Source: JAJECS01 sp965198185
Lineage (GTDB): Bacteria; Chloroflexota; UBA11872
Length of the DNA stretch: 64,000 bases
Direction: 5' to 3'
NCBI GenBank assembly: GCA_965198185.1
Contig: CBDAOU010000002.1
Coordinates: forward strand, 1,612,001 to 1,676,000
Position 1 is the first letter of the stretch, and each line of letters opens with the position of its first letter. This document shows, one piece after another, positions 8,603 to 17,600 of the stretch. A model generated the notes under the pieces. That model did not search any database and was not told the origin of the DNA. It was given only the letters and a program-made list of their open reading frames with translations. Position numbers and translations under genes: made by a program.

Positions 8603-9403
8603 TCAGCGAATGATGCGGGTACCCACCGCACCGTCCACCAGGGTCTGCCGGATGGCGTGCGGCCGCCGGCCGTCGGTGATCCAGACAGCGTCGACAGCGT
8701 CCAGCAAATCAATCGCCGCGCGGACCTTGGGCACCATGCCGTCGCGGATCACGCCCGCTGCGATTAGCTCGGTGGCGTGCCTAGCTGGAAGATCGCGGAT
8801 AGGTTCGCCGTCGGCATCGCGCACCGCCGGCACGTCGGTCAGAAAAAGCAAAGCGTCGGCCTGGACCGCGCGCGCCACGGCGCCGGCAATCTCGTCGCCG
8901 TTCACGTTGTAGATCTCTCCGTCGGGCCCCAGACCCAGGGGGGCGATGGTCGGCACGTGCCCGCGCTCGGTGAGGTCGTCCAGCAAGGCTCGCCGCACGT
9001 CGCGAACCCGGCCCACGAATCCCAGGTCCGGCGACTGCTGCTCGACGCGAATGACAGCTCCGTCGTTCCCGGCGATGCCGACCGCCGAGACGCCGCTGGC
9101 CACAAGCTCGCCGACCAGCGCCGGGGCGACCATACCGCGAAACACCGTCACGGCGGCGTCACGGGTGGCCGCCGACGTTACCCGCAGTCCGTCGATCCAG
9201 GTGGGCGATTCACCCCGCTCCGCCAGGTAGTCGCTGAGCGCGTCGCCGCCGCCATGGGCAATGACGATGCGGGCGCCGGCGTCGATGAGTGCGCGGACAT
9301 CAGCGCCGATCCGTCCGCGCTGAACGTCGGCGGTGCCGCCGACCTTGAGCACGACGTAGCGTCCCCGGAAGTCCGTGAAGTCTTCTTCGGACGGTGTGGT
9401 CAC
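8603..9403 (-). CDS. argB: acetylglutamate kinase
   Basis: A 266-aa amino-acid kinase that phosphorylates N-acetylglutamate. It has the glycine-rich VVLKVGGTADV, substrate loop VIAHGGGDALSDYL, the GLRVTSAAT stretch, YNVNGDEIAGAVA and FLTDVPAVRD. The arginine-binding N-terminal helix of the long, feedback-inhibited type is not evident (only about 15 residues precede the first strand), so it may be less arginine-sensitive or depend on another control; this is inference. The canonical KYGG loop reads KVGG here. Neighbours are argD downstream and an EEP nuclease-like gene upstream. Confidence 0.93.
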   Translation of the reverse strand: MTTPSEEDFTDFRGRYVVLKVGGTADVQRGRIGADVRALIDAGARIVIAHGGGDALSDYLAERGESPTWIDGLRVTSAATRDAAVTVFRGMVAPALVGELVASGVSAVGIAGNDGAVIRVEQQSPDLGFVGRVRDVRRALLDDLTERGHVPTIAPLGLGPDGEIYNVNGDEIAGAVARAVQADALLFLTDVPAVRDADGEPIRDLPARHATELIAAGVIRDGMVPKVRAAIDLLDAVDAVWITDGRRPHAIRQTLVDGAVGTRIIR

Positions 9404-9458
9404 GAGCTAGCAACCGCCCGGACAAGCTGCCGTCGGGGCCGAATTGGACGATTCGAAC

Positions 9459-10310
9459 TCATTCCGTGGCGATCTCGATCATCAGCCGGCAATGGTCGCT
9501 CGATCCCCATTCCCCGACCCCATTGAGCGCGCTGACCTTCACCCTCTCATGGAATCCGCGCGAGGCAAAGACGTAGTCGAGCTGGCGATCCGCGCTCTCA
9601 GGAGACGCGTTGCGGAGATGATAGGTGGGCACATTCTTCGTGTTGGCTGGCACGTCGGGATGGGGCCTTGCCGCCTGCCGGCCGCGTGGCGATTGGGGTC
9701 CCAAGAATTCGAGACCGAGCGCGGCGAACCGGTCCCAAACCGTCTTTTCGCGTTCGGGGAGTGACAGCGTGTCGTCAGTCGCGCCGTAGAACATATTCAA
9801 GTCACCCGCCACCAGGATCCGGTGTTTTGTCGGATCGGAATGTCCTATGAAGGCCGAAAGGTCTGAAAGGATCCGGTGCGCTGACACGTCGGAGGCGCCA
9901 ACCCTCCACGGGCTGCCGGTTGAGGGGTGGGGCAACATCCAGCGCGCATAAACGGACACGGCTACAAATGCGTCTTGGCCCCGGCCGCTCGGCGTCACTC
10001 TTGCGGCGGCCATGGTCCCAATGCCGCTCACGCCGATGTCACACTCGCCAAGCTCGCTGATCGGTGGGACCTGCCGGAACCACTCGACTTCTACCCGGTC
10101 CGACAACTGCACAACCAGCGGCCATCGGTCATACAGATGCCGGTTCCAGAATACGTGGTCCTCATACGCGACCAGGTCAACCATGTCGCCGGGCGGGCCG
10201 CCGGCCTCCTGTAGCAAGGCCACGTCCGCTTCTCCCTGCCTGGCCATCCGCGCGAGCTCGCGCCACGGCTCATATCGCTTGTCAATGTTCCAGCAAACGA
10301 CCCTCATCAC
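9459..10310 (-). CDS. endonuclease/exonuclease/phosphatase family protein
   Basis: A 283-aa EEP-fold protein. Metal- and phosphate-binding motifs are in order: CWNID near the N-terminus, the catalytic Glu in VALLQEAGG, HRILVAGDLNMFYG (Asp, Asn), QLDYVFASRG and the terminal SSDHCRLMIEI (Asp-His). The family includes DNases, phosphodiesterases and sphingomyelinases, so substrate is unknown. There is no signal peptide. It interrupts the arginine run between argJ (74 bp) and argB (55 bp), and its GC content looks lower than its neighbours, suggesting a later insertion. The start could be either of two adjacent ATGs. Confidence 0.85.
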   Translation of the reverse strand: MMRVVCWNIDKRYEPWRELARMARQGEADVALLQEAGGPPGDMVDLVAYEDHVFWNRHLYDRWPLVVQLSDRVEVEWFRQVPPISELGECDIGVSGIGTMAAARVTPSGRGQDAFVAVSVYARWMLPHPSTGSPWRVGASDVSAHRILSDLSAFIGHSDPTKHRILVAGDLNMFYGATDDTLSLPEREKTVWDRFAALGLEFLGPQSPRGRQAARPHPDVPANTKNVPTYHLRNASPESADRQLDYVFASRGFHERVKVSALNGVGEWGSSDHCRLMIEIATE

Positions 10311-10384
10311 GTTTCAAGAATTCGCTTTCAGCGGCGGCGAGACGCGCGGCCGCCGTGAGGCAGGCGGCGCTACCGGGCACCTTT

Positions 10385-11608
10385 CTAGGTCATGTACTCC
10401 GCGTTGATGGCGACGTACTCGTGCGAGAGATCGCCGGTCCAGGCCGTGGCCGCAGCGGGTCCGGCATGCAGATCAACCGCGATGCGGCACTCCGATTGGC
10501 GCAAATGGGCGGCGACATCCGGCTCGTGGTAGTCCTGGATGCGGCCACCGTCGACCGTGCAGGTGTCGCCGATCCAAATGTCCAAGGCCTCGGGATCAAA
10601 CTCAGCGCCGCTGTTCCCGAGCGCGCAGACGACGCGCCCCCAGTTGGGGTCCCCGCCGTGCACGGCGGTCTTGACCAGCAGGGACGTGGATATCCCGCGC
10701 GCGGCGCGCCGGGCGTCGGCGGCATCGACTGCGCCCCGAACCTGGATCGTGACCAGCTTGGTGACACCCTCACCGTTGCGCACGATTTCCCGCGCGAGAT
10801 ATTGGCAAACAGCCGCTAGCGCGCGGCTGAACTGCTCGGCGTCAGGCCCCTCGAGCGCGGGCGTTTGGCTCGCGCCGTTGGCGAACAGCAGCACGGTGTC
10901 GCTGGTGGACTGATCCCCATCGATTGAGATCACATTGAAAGAGTCGTTAACAGCCGCGCGCAGGGTGCTGCGAGCGAGTGAGGCATCCATGGCGGCATCG
11001 GTGGTCACGAACGAGTGCATGGTGGCCATGTTGGGGTGAATCATGCCGGCGCCCTTGGCGGCGCCGCCGAGCCGCACCGTGCCGGTCGAGAGCGGCACTT
11101 CGACAGCAATCGTCTTGGGGTAGGCGTCGGTGGTCATCATGGCCGTGGCGACGTCGATCCCGTCGACCGAGTTCAGCTCGAGCCGCTGGATACCGTCGGC
11201 CACGCGATCCATGGGCAGGCGAAAGCCGATGACGCCGGTGGAAGCCATGAGGATTTCTTCCGGCTTCACGCCGTGACCCTCGGCAAACAGCTCCGCCATG
11301 CGCCGCGCGTCGGCGCGCCCTTCGGCTCCCGTGTAGGTGTTGGCGTTGCCGCTGTTGAAGACCACGCCGCGCGCCTGGCCGCCGGCGACGCGCGCGCGGT
11401 TGATCTCCACGTTGGCGGCCCGCACGCGATTGGTCGTAAACGTGGCGGCCACCGTGCAGGGGGCAACGGTGCTGAAGATGCCGCCAAGGTCCAACTCGCC
11501 GCTGGCCTTGATCCCGGCCGCCACGGACCCAGCCTTGAACCCGCGCGGCGCCACGACGCCGCCGGCGACCACCGCGAATCCGTCAAGCATTGAGGGAGTG
11601 CCGCCCAT
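10385..11608 (-). CDS. argJ: bifunctional ornithine acetyltransferase/N-acetylglutamate synthase
   Basis: A 407-aa ArgJ that moves the acetyl group from N-acetylornithine to glutamate and so recycles it in the cyclic arginine pathway; many members also use acetyl-CoA. The autoproteolytic site KGAGMIHPNMATM is near residue 190; cleavage before the conserved Thr would give alpha and beta chains. Other landmarks are FNSGNANTYTGAEG and the terminal HEYVAINAEYMT. The start abuts the argC stop with no intergenic base, showing tight coupling. Presence of argJ agrees with no argA or argE in the cluster. Confidence 0.95.
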   Translation of the reverse strand: MGGTPSMLDGFAVVAGGVVAPRGFKAGSVAAGIKASGELDLGGIFSTVAPCTVAATFTTNRVRAANVEINRARVAGGQARGVVFNSGNANTYTGAEGRADARRMAELFAEGHGVKPEEILMASTGVIGFRLPMDRVADGIQRLELNSVDGIDVATAMMTTDAYPKTIAVEVPLSTGTVRLGGAAKGAGMIHPNMATMHSFVTTDAAMDASLARSTLRAAVNDSFNVISIDGDQSTSDTVLLFANGASQTPALEGPDAEQFSRALAAVCQYLAREIVRNGEGVTKLVTIQVRGAVDAADARRAARGISTSLLVKTAVHGGDPNWGRVVCALGNSGAEFDPEALDIWIGDTCTVDGGRIQDYHEPDVAAHLRQSECRIAVDLHAGPAAATAWTGDLSHEYVAINAEYMT

Positions 11609-12637
11609 CTAGGGATAGCCCGCCGGGATGCCGAGTCCCGCATGCTCGTCGAATCCCAGCATCAAGTTGGCGTTTTGCAGCGCGGCGCCGGCCGCGCCCT
11701 TCCCAAGGTTGTCGATGGCGCCCATGGCGATCAGGGTGCCGGTGGCCTCGTCGGCCACCGCCTGCACGAAGCAATGGTTGGTGCCGGTGGTCCATTTGGT
11801 GCGCGGCGGCTCACCGGCGAGATGCACAAAGGGCTCGGCAGCGTATCGGTCCCGATAGGCGGCGGCGACATCCGCGCCGGAGGCTCCGTCGCGAAGCCGT
11901 GCGTAGGTCGTCGAGAGAATGCCGCGCGTCATGGGCACCAGGTGGGGAACGAACGTGACCTGCACCGGCGTCCCGGCGAGGGCGGTCAATTCCTGCGCAA
12001 TCTCGGGGCCGTGGCGGTGGGCCGCCACGTTGTACGGCGCCGTGCTCTCGTTGATCTCGGAATAGGTAAACGCCGCCTCGGAGCGCCGACCGGCGCCGGA
12101 GACTCCCGTCTTCGAGTCCACGATCACCGACGGCTCCACGAGTCCCGCCGCCAGAGCGGGACCAATGGCCAGCTCCGCGGCGATGGCGTGGCAGCCCGGG
12201 TTGGCCACCAGCTTGGTGCGCCGCAGTTCCTCACGCCGAAACTCACTGAGGCCATAAACCGCGTCGGCGATCCACTCCGACGCCGGGTGCTCGCCGTACC
12301 ACTGGCGATAGACCTCCAGGTCATGCAGTCGGAAGTCCGCGCTGACGTCCACCACCGGCACGCCGTCGTCGAGCAGGGGCGCCAGCTGCGCCGCCGACGC
12401 GTTGTGCGGCAGGCACGACACGACGGCATCCACCGACCCGTCCAACTCGGGCGTGAGCCGCAGCTCCGCGTAGTCCGGCCGCGCCGTGGCGCGAACCCAG
12501 GGCAACACGTCGCCGACGGTAGATCCCGCCTGACTGCGCGCCGTGAGGCTGGTCAATTCCAGGTCGGGGTGCCCGGCCAGATAGCGGATCATCTCGCCGC
12601 CGGTGTACCCGGTGGCATTGAGAAGGCCCAAGCGCAT
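11609..12637 (-). CDS. argC: N-acetyl-gamma-glutamyl-phosphate reductase
   Basis: A 342-aa NADPH-dependent reductase making N-acetylglutamate semialdehyde. The N-terminal dinucleotide loop is LLNATGYTGGEMIRYL; the catalytic cysteine is in VANPGCHAIAA (about residue 147); a conserved His is in AHRHGPEIAQEL. The length is normal. It is the first gene of the minus-strand arginine run (argC, argJ, EEP, argB, argD, argH, lysC), so the operon promoter should lie between 12638 and about 12770. No ARG-box-like operator was recognised there. Confidence 0.95.
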   Translation of the reverse strand: MRLGLLNATGYTGGEMIRYLAGHPDLELTSLTARSQAGSTVGDVLPWVRATARPDYAELRLTPELDGSVDAVVSCLPHNASAAQLAPLLDDGVPVVDVSADFRLHDLEVYRQWYGEHPASEWIADAVYGLSEFRREELRRTKLVANPGCHAIAAELAIGPALAAGLVEPSVIVDSKTGVSGAGRRSEAAFTYSEINESTAPYNVAAHRHGPEIAQELTALAGTPVQVTFVPHLVPMTRGILSTTYARLRDGASGADVAAAYRDRYAAEPFVHLAGEPPRTKWTTGTNHCFVQAVADEATGTLIAMGAIDNLGKGAAGAALQNANLMLGFDEHAGLGIPAGYP

Positions 12638-12770
12638 TAAGCGGTGCCTCAGGTGGCTAAACGCAATTATACGGGCGTATTGGGACGCCGCCGCAGTCGT
12701 GGACGATCAGAGCGCCTGGATTCCTGCGGGCTCGGGACTCGCAGCGGCCCTGTGCCGTGGATCAACCCCT

Positions 12771-12799
12771 TAGATTTCTCGCTCCGCTCGAAATGACAT
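12771..12799. repeat. dispersed repeat R2 (copy 1)
   Basis: About 29 bp of the form tagatt-ctcgct-cgctcg-aatgaca, palindromic around cgctccgctcg. Close relatives are at 17540-17570, 29024-29052 and 36949-36976, each outside recognised genes. It marks the start of the degraded stretch between argC and uppP. Confidence 0.75.
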
Positions 12800-12899
12800 G
12801 GGCGCGCGGGTTCCTCGATCCAGGGGGTGCCCCGGCGGGCGACCGCGTTGAGGTGCAGCAGGAGCATCGCATCACGGCGACTAGGGCCACTTTGCCCGG

Positions 12900-13293
12900 C
12901 TTGCCGCGCTGCCGCAGGCCCACGCCTGTAGGGCAAGAATGGCCAGCGCGGCGGCGCCCAACGCCACCCGGTAGGCGCCGAACTTCGCCCACGAGCAGAG
13001 CTGCGCCCGGCGCGCCAACTCCGGGCTGTCGGCCACCGCCTGCTGGATCTGCGCCTCCAGCCGGGCGATCTCCCGGTCCAGCAGGCCAGGTGCCGGCGGG
13101 TCGACTGGGCCACCGCCCGCGTCAGCCCTTTGTCCCGGCGATTCTTCTCCTGCACGCGGGTCTCCACCAGTTGGCGGCGGCGACTCACCAGGTCAGCGCG
13201 GTCCGCGCCGGGTCTGGCGGCGGCGTCGCGACCGTGGGCACCGCCGCGCCATAGCGCGCCGCACGTGCGCATCCAGCAGGTCCGTCTTCGCCT
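12900..13293 (-). pseudogene. decayed IS110-family transposase remnant
   Basis: Pieces of an IS110-type transposase are spread over different minus-strand frames. AKTDLLDAHV (13291 down to 13262) matches the family AKTDxLDA catalytic motif. DLVSRRRQLVETRVQEKN lies in a second frame, and WTGRSPGWRR/LDREIARLEAQIQQAV in another. These correspond in order to the middle of the intact transposase at 19343-20281. Start and end are not recoverable. It lies just beyond the broken end of uppP and may have caused that truncation. Confidence 0.6.
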
Positions 13294-13474
13294 CGGTGCC
13301 CGCAAAGGCGGGTGGGATCCGCAGCCCCACCGCCTGCAATCAGCGCGGCCGTCAACGCCCCAACCACTGCCCAGCGCCAGCCCACAACCGACTCGAAGGC
13401 CTCCGACCCAGCGACGGACGTGAACTGCGAGACGCCGATCATCCATGACAGTCGACGCGCCCCTCGCGCCCGCC

Positions 13475-14091
13475 TCACCACCCGGCCACGATCGCCAGCA
13501 CGATGGGCGTCAGGAGCAGCAACGAGAAACGCGCGCCGGCATGCCGCTCCACGCCCACAACCCCAGGAGACGTGCCACGGTCATGGTGATCCCGGAGCGC
13601 GAGACGCCGGGGATCAGCGCCACGAGTTGGCTCAGGCCCACGAGGAGCCAGACGGGCAGGCGCGTGGTGTCAAAGCTGGTGCGCGTAGGCGCCCAGCGAT
13701 CGACCGCCGCCAGCAGCACGCCGAACACGATCAGCGAGATCGACGCGACCAGTAGGGTCCGGGTCTCGAGTAGTGCATCACGCAGCGGAAAGGCCACGGC
13801 GCCAACCAGCAGCGTCGAACCCACGATGGCCAGCGCCACCCGGCGCGACACAGCGGCGTCCGCGCCCCGGCCAGCTACGCCGAGCGCCAACCGCCACCAG
13901 TCGCGCCACAGCGCCACGGCCAGCGCCAGCGCGGTGCCCAGGTGCAGGGCCACGCTGAGCATCAGGCCCGACAGCAACGGGTCGGTCCACCCGGCAAACT
14001 CGGGCACCAGCAAGAGGTGGGCCGAACTGCTCACGGGCAGAAACTCCGTGAGCGCCTGCACGGCGCCCAACAGAGCCGCCTCGACGAGCAA
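13475..14091 (-). pseudogene. uppP: undecaprenyl-diphosphatase, frameshifted and truncated
   Basis: BacA/UppP recycles the C55 carrier by dephosphorylating undecaprenyl diphosphate at the membrane. The N-terminus is intact (ALTEFLPVSSSAHLLLVPEF) and the second signature VALIPGVSRSGITMTVARLLGL is present. Directly after this the frame reads 15 unrelated residues to a stop at 13510. In a shifted frame the expected sequence resumes (GVERHAGARFSLLLLTPIV) and then stops at 13475. About 60 C-terminal residues of the usual ~270 are missing. It starts 9 bp after hppA. Either the gene is dead or a sequencing error hides part of it; the second stop argues for real decay. Confidence 0.75.
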
Positions 14092-14100
14092 GGGCCGGGG

Positions 14101-16308
14101 TCAGGCAGTCACGACGAAGACCGGGGCCAGAACCAAGGTGATCGTGCTGAGCAGCTTCACCAGCACGTGCAGCGAGGGCCCCGCCGTGTCCTTGAACGGG
14201 TCGCCGACGGTGTCGCCGACCACGGAGGCTGCATGCTCGTCGGTGCCCTTGCCGATCGGGTTGCCGTCTTCGTCCTTGAGATTCCCCGCCTCGATGAATT
14301 TCTTGGCGTTGTCCCAGGCGCCGCCGCTGTTGTTCATCACCGTGGCCAGGAGCACGCCGGCAATGGTGCCCACCATCAGGAAGGCGGCCTCGGCCTCGGC
14401 GCGCAGCACCAGGCCCACGACGACCGGCATGAGAACGGCCAGCAGCCCCGGCAGGATCATCTCCCGCAGCGCGGAGCGCGTGCTGATGTCAACCGCCTGG
14501 GTGTAGCTGGGCTCGACGGTGCCTTCAAGGATGCCCGGGTTCTCGCGCCACTGTCGCCGGACCTCTTGAATCATCGTGCTCGCGGCGCGACCGACGGCGC
14601 GGATGGCCAATGAACTGAACAGGAACACCAGCATGGCGCCCAGCATGGCGCCGATGAAGACCTCGACTTTCGCCAGGTCGACGCTGTGGAGATCGGCGGT
14701 TTCCAGATAGGCGCTGAACAACAGGAAGGCGGCCAGCGCGGCCGACGCGATGGCGTAACCCTTGGTGAGCGCCTTGGTCGTGTTGCCGACCGCATCCAGG
14801 CCATCCGTGATGTCCCGCACATCCTCCGGCGCGTCGGCCATCTCGGTGATGCCGCCCGCGTTGTCCGATATCGGGCCGAAGGTGTCCATCGCCAGGATGT
14901 AGGCCGCGCTCATCAGCATGCCCATCGTGGCGACGGCGGTGCCGAACACGCCGGCCTCGAAGTCGCGGATCGGGATGCCAAGCGCCTCGAATCCCAAGAT
15001 GCCGGTCTGGAACGACGTCCACAGGGCAATCGAGATAACGATGATCGGCATGGCCGTGTTTTCGAACCCGATCCCCATGCCCGAGATGATGGTGGTGGCG
15101 GGGCCGGTGCGCGTCGCTTCGGCGATCTCGCGAACCGGTCGCCAGGAGCCCGCGGTGTAGTACTGCGTGATGTAGACGAACGCGACGCTCGTGAGAATGC
15201 CGATGACTCCGGAGAGGAAGAACCACGCGGATTCGAGCATGACGAACACCGCGAGCGCCATCCCGGCGGTCGAAAGAATCGCTGTCGCCCAATAGCCGAT
15301 GTCAAGGGCGCGCTGCGCGTTCTGAACGCGTTCGGGCCGGATCACGAGCAGGCCGATGACCGACGCGATGGTGCCGAATGAGCGCACCACCAGCGGGAAC
15401 AGGATCCACTCGACGCCAGCCATCGCCGGGTCCACGGCCTCAATGGCCTTGAACACGGCCGCGCCCAGGATCATGGCGCCGATGCTTTCGGCGGCGGTGG
15501 ACTCGAACAGGTCCGCACCGCGTCCGGCGCAGTCGCCCACGTTGTCACCGACCAGGTCGGCCACCACCGCGGGATTTCGCGGGTCGTCCTCGGGGAGGCC
15601 GGCTTCGATCTTGCCTACCAGGTCCGCGCCAACGTCGGCGGCCTTGGTGAAGATGCCGCCGCCCAGCTGAGCGAACAACGCGACGAAGCTGGCCCCGAAC
15701 CCAAAGCCGACAATCAACTCCGGCGCCCGTGTGGGATTGCCGAAGCCGTCGAACAGGGTGAACAGGACGAATACGCCAAGCAGGCTCAGCCCGACGATCA
15801 AAATGCCAGAGACGGCGCCGCCCCGGAGGGCGATCGTGAGGGCGTCGCCGAGCGACTTGGTCGCCGCGCTGGCGGTGCGCACGTTGGACTTGACCGCCAC
15901 GATCATGCCGATGATGCCGGACAGGGCGGACGCCGCGGCGCCCACGAGGAACGAAACGCCGGTGCGCCAGGCGATGTCGCCCGCCTCGATGCCCTTGGCT
16001 TCGTTGGCGCCGAAGAAGAACAGCAGCACGGCCAACCCGGCCGCCGCGAACAGCGCGAGCAGCGCGATGGTGCGGTACTGCCGCCGCAGGAAGGCGGTGG
16101 CGCCTTCATAGATCCGGTCGCCGTTGAGCTGCATGGACGCGAACAGCTTCGCCCGCTCGTCGTCGCCTAACGCCTGAACCGCGGGGATCAATTCGGCTTT
16201 GCGGCGACTCCGATCGACCGGCTGCGTCATGACATCACGGACGAGGTACCCGACCACGACGACGGAAACTACGATGGCCGCCGGGACGACCCACACTAGA
16301 CCTTCCAA
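14101..16308 (-). CDS. hppA: membrane-bound proton-translocating pyrophosphatase
   Basis: A 735-aa integral membrane pyrophosphatase with about 16 hydrophobic helices, coupling PPi hydrolysis to cation export. The PPi-binding loop DVGADLVGKIEAGLPEDDPR is near residue 222, and DLVGDNVGDCAGRGADLFES follows. In the diagnostic segment GNTTKALTKG (about residue 510) the position that is Ala in K+-dependent enzymes is Lys, the hallmark of K+-independent H+-pumping enzymes. It is encoded 40 bp after hisC and 9 bp before the uppP remnant. Pyrophosphate from biosynthesis would feed it. Confidence 0.96.
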   Translation of the reverse strand: MEGLVWVVPAAIVVSVVVVGYLVRDVMTQPVDRSRRKAELIPAVQALGDDERAKLFASMQLNGDRIYEGATAFLRRQYRTIALLALFAAAGLAVLLFFFGANEAKGIEAGDIAWRTGVSFLVGAAASALSGIIGMIVAVKSNVRTASAATKSLGDALTIALRGGAVSGILIVGLSLLGVFVLFTLFDGFGNPTRAPELIVGFGFGASFVALFAQLGGGIFTKAADVGADLVGKIEAGLPEDDPRNPAVVADLVGDNVGDCAGRGADLFESTAAESIGAMILGAAVFKAIEAVDPAMAGVEWILFPLVVRSFGTIASVIGLLVIRPERVQNAQRALDIGYWATAILSTAGMALAVFVMLESAWFFLSGVIGILTSVAFVYITQYYTAGSWRPVREIAEATRTGPATTIISGMGIGFENTAMPIIVISIALWTSFQTGILGFEALGIPIRDFEAGVFGTAVATMGMLMSAAYILAMDTFGPISDNAGGITEMADAPEDVRDITDGLDAVGNTTKALTKGYAIASAALAAFLLFSAYLETADLHSVDLAKVEVFIGAMLGAMLVFLFSSLAIRAVGRAASTMIQEVRRQWRENPGILEGTVEPSYTQAVDISTRSALREMILPGLLAVLMPVVVGLVLRAEAEAAFLMVGTIAGVLLATVMNNSGGAWDNAKKFIEAGNLKDEDGNPIGKGTDEHAASVVGDTVGDPFKDTAGPSLHVLVKLLSTITLVLAPVFVVTA

Positions 16309-16348
16309 GACCTAAACCCCCCTCGACGCCCACCGGCGGTGGGCCATG

Positions 16349-17491
16349 TCACCTTGCTGCGGTGTCACAAGATTTCGCCGCGCCGGCCTGCTCGTGCCCG
16401 AGCACCTCGCCAAGCGCGGCCGTCAACGCCTGCATGTCGTCCGCCGAGCCAATCGAAATCCGGAGCGCATTCGCGATACGCGGATCGCCGGCAAAACGCC
16501 GGACGACGATACGGCGATCTTCAAGCTGGCGCTGAACATCCGCGGCATCGTACCCGTCAAGCTCGACAAATACGAAGTTTGCCTGCGACGGGTGGGCCTT
16601 GAGCCCGAAACCCTCCTGCAGCGTCTTGGCCAGGGCATCGCGACGGCGTCGTATCGCCGCCCAATGGCATTCCGCCCATTCGAGATCGGACAGCGCCGCC
16701 AGCCCGGCGGCCTGCGCCAGGCGGCTGACGTTGTAGGAGTCCTTCACCCGCAGCAGCGCGTCGGCAAGCTCCGGGCTGGCCAGCGCGTAGCCGAGCCGCA
16801 GACCCGCCAGGCCGAAGCTCTTCGAGAACGAGCGCGTGACGCAGACGTTGTCGCATTCGCGCAGCAGGTCGACGTTGTCGCGGTCGGCGAACTCGACATA
16901 CGCCTCGTCGACGACCAGAAGATTCACGCGCGACGCCAGCCAGCGCAGGTCGTCAGCCCCATAGTGCGTGCCGGCGGGATTGTTGGGACTGGCGACAAAG
17001 GTGATCTTGCCGCGGGCGGCGGCAAGCTGGCGCACCGGCAGCGCAAAGTCCTCGCCCAGCGGCACTTCGCGGATATCGCAGCCGCCAATCGCGGCCAGCA
17101 CCGGATAGAGCGAATAGCTGGGCGTTGCCGCCACGACCCGGTCGCCCGGATCGCACGCCACGCGGATCAGCAGGTTGAGCAGATCGTCCGAGCCGTTGCC
17201 AAAGACGACCTGCTCGGGCTGGAGATTGTGGCGGCGGGCGGCCGCTTCGCGCAGCTCGCGACTGATCGGATCGGGATAGAGACGGATCGACGCGTCGGCG
17301 GCCACGCGCAGGGCGGCCAGGGCCGCCGGGGAGGCCTCGGGGCTCTCATTGGTATTGAGCTTGATCCAGCCGCCATCGCTGGGCTGCAAGCCCGGCACGT
17401 ATCCGTGGATCGCCGCCAAATCGCGTCGCAGCCGCACGAGAAGCTCACCGAGAATGAAATCAGGCCGCAGACACGGGCCTCGAAGGCTCAT
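16349..17491 (-). CDS. hisC: histidinol-phosphate aminotransferase
   Basis: A 380-aa class I/II PLP aminotransferase of histidine synthesis (imidazole acetol-phosphate to histidinol phosphate). Landmarks are IKLNTNESPEASPAAL, VFGNGSDDLLNLLI, the PNNPAGTHY loop, VVDEAYVEFAD and the PLP lysine in TRSFSKSFGLAGLRLGY (about residue 220). ATG 17491 was chosen; the open frame extends to 17581, but that part is dispersed repeat R2. No other his genes are nearby, so it may also serve aromatic amino-acid transamination. Confidence 0.92.
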   Translation of the reverse strand: MSLRGPCLRPDFILGELLVRLRRDLAAIHGYVPGLQPSDGGWIKLNTNESPEASPAALAALRVAADASIRLYPDPISRELREAAARRHNLQPEQVVFGNGSDDLLNLLIRVACDPGDRVVAATPSYSLYPVLAAIGGCDIREVPLGEDFALPVRQLAAARGKITFVASPNNPAGTHYGADDLRWLASRVNLLVVDEAYVEFADRDNVDLLRECDNVCVTRSFSKSFGLAGLRLGYALASPELADALLRVKDSYNVSRLAQAAGLAALSDLEWAECHWAAIRRRRDALAKTLQEGFGLKAHPSQANFVFVELDGYDAADVQRQLEDRRIVVRRFAGDPRIANALRISIGSADDMQALTAALGEVLGHEQAGAAKSCDTAAR

Positions 17492-17539
17492 GCTACCCAC
17501 TCGGCAAGCGCCCGACCACGGCGGGCAGGTTGCACGCTC

Positions 17540-17570
17540 GAGATTCCTCACGTTCGATGCGGAATGACAA
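17540..17570. repeat. dispersed repeat R2 (copy 2, diverged)
   Basis: Reads cgagattcctcacgttcgat followed by gcggaatgacaag, the same layout as the copies at 12771, 29024 and 36949 but with several substitutions. It sits upstream of hisC and immediately before the R1 half that begins at 17586. Confidence 0.55.
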
Positions 17571-17600
17571 GTACTCGTCAATCCTTGTAGGGGCAGCCCT

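Noticed and set aside
11642..12640. Long + strand frame opposite argC
   Set aside because: Antisense shadow of a conserved enzyme; no ribosome site or family features.
12667..13446. Minus-strand 259-codon frame taken as a gene
   Set aside because: Contains pieces of IS110 transposase in only part of the frame plus translated repeats; treated as decayed DNA.
13445..14506. + strand frame of 353 codons over uppP and the hppA end
   Set aside because: Crosses two minus-strand genes, low-complexity translation.
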